NCBI GenBank assembly: GCA_009809945.1
Contig: WTPW01000949.1
Span: 207,518-271,517 of the forward strand
From: Gigaspora margarita
Taxonomy: Eukaryota; Glomeromycota; Glomeromycetes; Diversisporales; Gigasporaceae
Direction: 5' to 3'
DNA: 64,000 nucleotides
Shown: one piece after another, positions 58,796 to 64,000 of the stretch
Layout: each line of letters opens with the position of its first letter
Position numbering within the stretch: position 1 is the stretch's first letter
Notes under the pieces: generated by a model
What the model was told of the DNA's origin: nothing
Seen by the model: the letters and a program-made list of their open reading frames with translations, nothing else
Database searches by the model: none
Position numbers and translations under genes: made by a program

Positions 58796-60571
58796 ATGAT
58801 AACATTACCAAACGAATGTCTTTCTGAAATATTTAATAACTTTGGCAATAATAACAGTAACAAATATAGATTTTTATTTTCATGTCTTCTTGTAAACCGT
58901 CAATGGTGTCGAAATGTTATTCCAGTACTATGGAGTCGATCATTATCGCATATTGGTGATAGAAGGCTTATGAGGATTTACCTTTTATCGTTGAATGCTG
59001 AAGAAAAGGCTCCATTAATTCCATTAAATATATCANTTCCAGATGGTCCAAANCCATTATTTGAATACAGTTCTTATACTATNTCGATCCAATACAATTG
59101 TTTAGAAAAAGGGATCATAAACTGGCTTTCCTGTGACGATCATGGACCTCGTAATTTTACTGAATATGAAAAAAAATATGAAGAATCCAAGAATGAGATT
59201 CAAACAATTACATATTCATTNGTTAAAATGTTACTACGAACAAGTGAAAAAATTAAGGAGTGCTTTTTTAATGTTTTCAAAATAGACATTACTAATAGTG
59301 AAATAGAATTTAATAGTAAAATAGTAAAATTATTATTTAATTATAAAAACACCACTATTACTTTCTTAGACCTTTCTTATATCAAATTTAGCTCTGAAGA
59401 AGTACGAGCACTAACAGATATTCTTTGTAAAAATAATCGCCTAATCACATTAAGACTTAGTGATTGTAATCTTGATTCTGAAAATGTNAAAATACTGGCT
59501 GAGACACTTTATAAGAATACAACTCTATTGTCTCTATATCTTTCATTTAATNATCTTGGTTTTGTGGGAGCGAAATTATTTGCAGAAATCCTTAANAAAA
59601 ATACCACAATAACCTCTTTAGAACTTAGTCATAATCAATTTGGTTTTGAAGGTGGAAAAATATTAGCGGAGGCTCTTTATAAAAATATAACCCTAACTTC
59701 TTTGACACTTGATAATAATCAACTTGGCTTTAAAGGAGGCAAAGCANTGGCAGAAGCTCTTNGCAGAAATACTACTCTAATCTCCTTAAGTATTTATAAA
59801 AATAATCTTGGCACTGAAGGAATAAAAGTGATAGTAGATGCACTTCACAAAAACAAAACTTTAACTTCTTTGAATATAGGAAATAACAATATTGGCAGTG
59901 AAGGAATAAAAGAAATAGCAGAATTTCTTTGCAGAGACATTACCTTAACTTCTTTAGATCTTGGTTATAGTCANCTTGGAATTGAAGATGGCAAGATACT
60001 AGCAAATGCACTTTGTGAAAACACTACACTAACCTCCTTGATTATTGACAACAATCAGCTTGGTTCTGAGGGAACGAAAGCATTGGCACAAGCTCTTTAC
60101 AAAAACGTTAATTTGACTTCTTTGAATCTTAGATCTAATCAAATTACTTTTGATGGAATAAAAGCATTATCAGAAGCTATTTGTAAAAATAAAGTTCTGA
60201 CTTACTTAGATCTTAGTGAAAATAAACTTTCTTTTGAAGGAGTAGATGTATTATCAGATGCTCTTTGCAAAATCACCTCCTTAATTAATTTACGACTTGC
60301 TGGTACTCTGCAAGATATTCTTTACAAAAATACTTTTTGCACATTAGCAGAAGTTCTTTGTAAAAATAAAACTTTAAAATTTTTGGATCTTAGTTATAAT
60401 CAACTTGATTATAGCTATATTAAAATATTAATAGAAGCTCTCTGTGAAAACTCTACATTAACTCATTTGGAAATTTATGGTAATCAACTTAGCTACAGTG
60501 AATGCAAAACATTAACAAAAAATTTGTACAAAAATAATATTTCACTGTGTTTAGGTTATTATTATAGTTAA
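58796..60571 (+). CDS. F-box/leucine-rich-repeat protein (591 aa)
   Basis: The closest paralogue of the gene at 39263, likewise a single exon. Residues 1-47 are the F-box (LPNECLSEIFNNFGNN ... NRQWCRNVIPVLW). Fourteen 28-residue leucine-rich repeats run from about residue 182 to the end (SLCLGYYYS). It has five residues (SCDDH, about 117-121) that the 39 kb copy lacks. About a dozen single Ns, many at third or second codon positions, suggest that reads from very similar copies were merged. Differences from the 39 kb copy often fall on exposed positions of the LxxLxLxxN strand (LNIGNNNIGSEG against LNIANNYIYSIG; LIIDNN against LILHYN). Expected role: Skp1-binding substrate receptor of an SCF ubiquitin ligase; the substrate is unknown. 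Confidence 0.9.
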   Translation: MITLPNECLSEIFNNFGNNNSNKYRFLFSCLLVNRQWCRNVIPVLWSRSLSHIGDRRLMRIYLLSLNAEEKAPLIPLNISXPDGPXPLFEYSSYTXSIQYNCLEKGIINWLSCDDHGPRNFTEYEKKYEESKNEIQTITYSXVKMLLRTSEKIKECFFNVFKIDITNSEIEFNSKIVKLLFNYKNTTITFLDLSYIKFSSEEVRALTDILCKNNRLITLRLSDCNLDSENXKILAETLYKNTTLLSLYLSFNXLGFVGAKLFAEILXKNTTITSLELSHNQFGFEGGKILAEALYKNITLTSLTLDNNQLGFKGGKAXAEALXRNTTLISLSIYKNNLGTEGIKVIVDALHKNKTLTSLNIGNNNIGSEGIKEIAEFLCRDITLTSLDLGYSXLGIEDGKILANALCENTTLTSLIIDNNQLGSEGTKALAQALYKNVNLTSLNLRSNQITFDGIKALSEAICKNKVLTYLDLSENKLSFEGVDVLSDALCKITSLINLRLAGTLQDILYKNTFCTLAEVLCKNKTLKFLDLSYNQLDYSYIKILIEALCENSTLTHLEIYGNQLSYSECKTLTKNLYKNNISLCLGYYYS

Positions 60572-62166
60572 TTCATAATGCTAGCAATTGCATCACAGCA
60601 AACACATACTTGCATTTTGAATAATTGATTTATATATTTGTATATAATAAATTGAAATTAATCAAATAAACATTACAAATAATTTTGAAAATATTCAGTA
60701 TATTGTCTAAGTTTTTAAAGATAGTTAACTGTAAATCATAAATGAATAATATTTATATGTTTATAAAGTTTTCTAATCATATACATCACTTAAAGTTAAA
60801 TAAAGTCAAGGATGGATACATTATACTCGTTTTAAAGTTTAAATCAAATTATAGCATTTTGTAAAAAAGAATTAGTGATGATGATTGAAGAAAATTTCTG
60901 AGATTCTATATTGTCTAATGATCTTTTTTTTCAATTAAACGTATTTTTTAATCAGTAAAATTTTAAAATCTTAGCAGCTCAAGTTCGCTTAATTAAATAC
61001 AAAAGATATTACATAATTCTGTAAATGTGCATATTCAAATAATTTTACATAATATATGCAATTTTTGTAAGTTTGTTAACTAGATTTCATATAATTTAAC
61101 TCTGAAAACAGCATGTAGAACAAAAATATTTAAAGAATTATATAGCACTATTTTTACAGTTTAATGTAGTAATAAGCGATCACTACCATTCACTAGTTAA
61201 ATAAACTTGAATATGCGATTAGCCCATAATAATATGTAAAAAAAAAATTAAAGAGATAAATAGTTATCTTAGATACTTCGACTAACAAATAATCATTACT
61301 TTCTTGCTAAGTCAGCTTGAACTGGTAATACCTATCAGTTTAGATATGTACATCTTAGAAATAATCAAATTCTTTCGCTATGGACTTTGATGACCAGAGA
61401 CTATCAGTTAATCATTCTAATAAAAATTAGATAAAAATAACAAATATGCCAAAAGTTCAGGAAAAAACAATAATAATAAATTTAAAGACAAATACCAGAG
61501 TCCTCATTTTACTATAATTTAGCATTATTTTAAAAATCTGCATTTTTTTAAAAAATAAAAAACGTTTAAAATCTATATATTCATGAACATAAACATGTAC
61601 AGTATATGTTTCACATCATTTTCAATCTATGTCAATTAATCAAGTGACATGTAATTTTCAATTTTATTCATTGAAAAATTTGAATGTCAACTCGAGTGAT
61701 CCTTGGTGCAGACCAGAAACTAAAACGTTTAAATTAATAGGTTGGTACTCAGGTGAATTTATTATTACAAATTTCTTGAGAGATATAAATTCTTTCTACA
61801 ATGTTTTTTTTTTAAAACGAAACTTAGATATCAAAGCTGAAAGAAGTACTATCAGGAATAGCAAATATCTGATTATATAGATATTTCTAGCGATCTAGAT
61901 TTAGAGTAATCATCAAATTAGGACATCATCTTATCAAAATGCAAAGCAAGCACATGAGCATTCACCATAATGCCATTACAGTTATATAAGTAAGTACAGG
62001 TAAGTACAAGGCTAAAAACATGTGAAAATCAACAAGGAAGATTAAAGACAATAAGGGACTATAATGGGAATAGGGGTGGTACGTATGTATGACGAATCCA
62101 GGTCCACAAGTGCTCAGATAGAAAATTCGTGCGAACCACCCCAACCCACCGAGATAAAGATATGTG
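60572..62166. repeat. 3' flank of LRR gene, duplicate of 41024-42600
   Basis: Non-coding; aligns with copy A. The short frames at 61629 and 61962 are not conserved. Confidence 0.75.
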
Positions 62167-63300
62167 CAGTGTTTAAAATTCTATGTTCTCATGGTTCTCA
62201 ATGAACGTTGAGTTTTTTTAAGAACATTGATATTTAAAAAAAGGTTCACTTATTTAAGAACATTTTATTCTCTTGAAATGTTCTCAAAGAGAACATTTAT
62301 AAAATTTTTATGTTTTAGATTTACTAATAAGAACAATAAATTATATAAAAAGCTTATCAATTCAATTTGATAATATAATTTGATCATAACAAATTCTGTA
62401 CATATGTATATACTATGTATAGTGCATATGTTTAAAGTTGTACAATATGTGTAACAAATAAATATTTAAGGATATAGCTTTTAAAAATTTTAAAATAAAA
62501 CATTCATTAGCCATGCATTGTGTTTTTTATATTGTGAATATCATTATAATGTAGACTTAAATATAAATGATTTTGGTCAAATGATATGCTAATACTAAGC
62601 AAATAAAAAAGACACAAAGTATTTGTTAGTACAAAGTTTAAATAGTTAAATAACAAAGTACTTGGACTCTAATTTATTGTATTAACCAAAAAAAGCACTT
62701 GAAATTTTAACAAAATTATTAGAAATTAAATTGTATAGTACATTGTGTTATGTTGACAAAATACAAAGAATCATATATAAAGTTTAAAAAATTATTAATA
62801 GACAAGCATGAACTTAGTTGTAAATTGTAAGTATAGAATTTATTTTCAAATAAGTTATTATTCTATTAACAATAGGATTCTTTATTAAAAATTATTTTAT
62901 TTACTATATTAAACTATAAAGCATAAATTATTTATTTATAATCTACTTATTTTATTATTAAAAGTTAGATATAACTTTAATTCACAATATGTTAAACTAC
63001 AAGTGAGTAAGTGCAGTATAAGAAAAGCTTAATTTTCAATTCACATACCAAGATAGTGCAAAATTGATCATTGAATTAATTATTATATTATTGATTTTAT
63101 TAATTTGAATTAATTTTGTTGTAAATTAATAAATAATATATATCAATATTGTTTGAAGCTAATATAAATATGAACATTCTTTAAAAATTAATGTTCAATA
63201 TATTTAATATATAATGAATACTAAAAAGTTTTTGAGAACAATAAAAATTTAAATTATGCTCTTTTGAGAACATAACTTTCGATTTGAATTTTAAACACTG
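62167..63300. mobile_element. Non-autonomous hAT-type element (1.13 kb)
   Basis: Ends CAGTGTTTAAAATTC and its complement, flanked by an 8-bp duplication with one mismatch (GATATGTG at 62159-62166, AATATGTG at 63301-63308). Copy A has an empty site near 42598-42612. Both subterminal regions carry repeated TGTTCTCA/TGAGAACA words, as hAT transposase sites do. No open frame of note, so it needs a transposase from elsewhere. Confidence 0.85.
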
Positions 63301-63877
63301 AATATGTGATTCCATCATTTCCTCATTTGAATTTCTTCAATTTCATTCTTCACTCATGCTGGCTTGCTTTGGTAGGCGGGGAATGGCCTCATTGGCTACA
63401 ATAATACTATAGTGACTTCTAGTGCAAATATGATTGTTTTTTTCGCAGTATGTCTTTACCATTCTGGCAACTCAGTTAGTTACTTGCTGCCTAGTACATC
63501 TCTACTAACTTTTAATAAAATTACCTCCGGCCTAATTATATGCCAGCATAGCCCAAATAAACACAAAGTTTGTCATGTAATACAAATACTTTTTGTTAAA
63601 TCTTCAGTTTATCGGTTCAGTCTTTAACGATCATTAATTATCATTTCATCAGCCTGATAAAAATTCAAGAAAAAAAAAAGCAAAAAATTTTCAAATATCA
63701 AAAAAACAGCTTAACAAGCACAGAAAAAAAAATATGAAATAGAGTCTGAAAGGCTGAATGGTATATATAAGACTAATCTTTTATGCTTGAAATTTTTTAT
63801 TAGGTGTATGGTGCTTCAATGTTCTGCAGCAAAGATTGATCAATTGATTGAGCAATAATCAATAATGTATCAGATAC
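63301..63877. repeat. Right half of the less AT-rich duplicated block
   Basis: Corresponds to 42605-43156, with many CpG sites of that copy changed to TpG or CpA. No conserved open frame. Confidence 0.65.
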
Positions 63878-63985
63878 AGTATAAACTCCCACGTATAACT
63901 TGCTTATATAGTATAAACTGGTTTATTTACCGTATAACTTGATTATACTGTACAATATAAACTGGTTTATTTCTGCATACTTGCT
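63878..63985. repeat. 45-bp minisatellite, counterpart of 43157-43272
   Basis: Two to three units with TATAAACTGGTTTATTT and CGTATAACTTG. Confidence 0.65.
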
Positions 63986-64000
63986 TACCGAACTTAAAAT

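Larger units (their letters stand above)
57359..63985. repeat. Segmental duplication, copy B
   Basis: Matches copy A (38235-43275) in order. It differs by a 720-bp insertion at 57885-58604, a 1.13 kb hAT-type insertion at 62167-63300 and the lack of the second MITE at 38506-38783. It runs into the right end of the window. Confidence 0.85.

Overview
The window looks like nuclear DNA of an arbuscular mycorrhizal fungus, most likely Rhizophagus or a close relative in Glomeromycotina. The base composition is very AT-rich, the introns are short with GT/AG borders, and the gene families are those that are strongly expanded in these fungi: F-box proteins with 28-residue leucine-rich repeats, Sel1-repeat proteins joined to TKL-like kinases (HCDLHSGN motif), and BTB-BACK-TLDc proteins. 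All family names come from recognising motifs by eye; no search was run. No rRNA, tRNA, CRISPR or prokaryotic feature was found.

Layout. 1-7.1 kb: foldback and MITE sequence, a fragment of the 3' flank of an F-box/LRR gene, and a 2.9 kb TIR element that carries an old LTR retroelement. 7.4-9.2 kb: a decayed Sel1-kinase gene. 9.4-17.6 kb: repeats, hairpins, minisatellites and a decayed BTB-BACK-TLDc gene. 17.6-24.0 kb: a 6.45 kb Tc1/mariner-type element that holds a DD34E transposase and, tail to tail with it, a long spliced gene with a WRKY/GCM-like zinc motif and a MULE-like DDE layout. 24-37.3 kb: a repeat graveyard with two palindromes of about 1.1 kb, hAT-type MITEs with 8-bp target duplications, a decayed DDE-like gene split by two insertions, Sel1 fragments and a piggyBac C-terminus. 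38.2-45.3 kb and 57.4-64 kb: two copies of one segmental duplication with F-box/LRR genes at 39.3, 43.5 and 58.8 kb. 47.3-54 kb: a kinase gene interrupted by two inserted elements, and a Sel1-kinase gene with an assembly gap in its repeats. 55.3-57.3 kb: tandem arrays.

How it works together. The only long uninterrupted host genes are the F-box/LRR genes at 39.3 and 58.8 kb, predicted substrate-recognition subunits of SCF ubiquitin ligases. The Sel1-kinase gene at 51.6-54.0 kb is nearly complete but has one in-frame stop and an assembly gap. The rest is a record of transposition: paired copies with filled and empty sites allow several insertions to be ordered in time, and one copy of the duplication has lost CpG sites in a strongly one-sided way.
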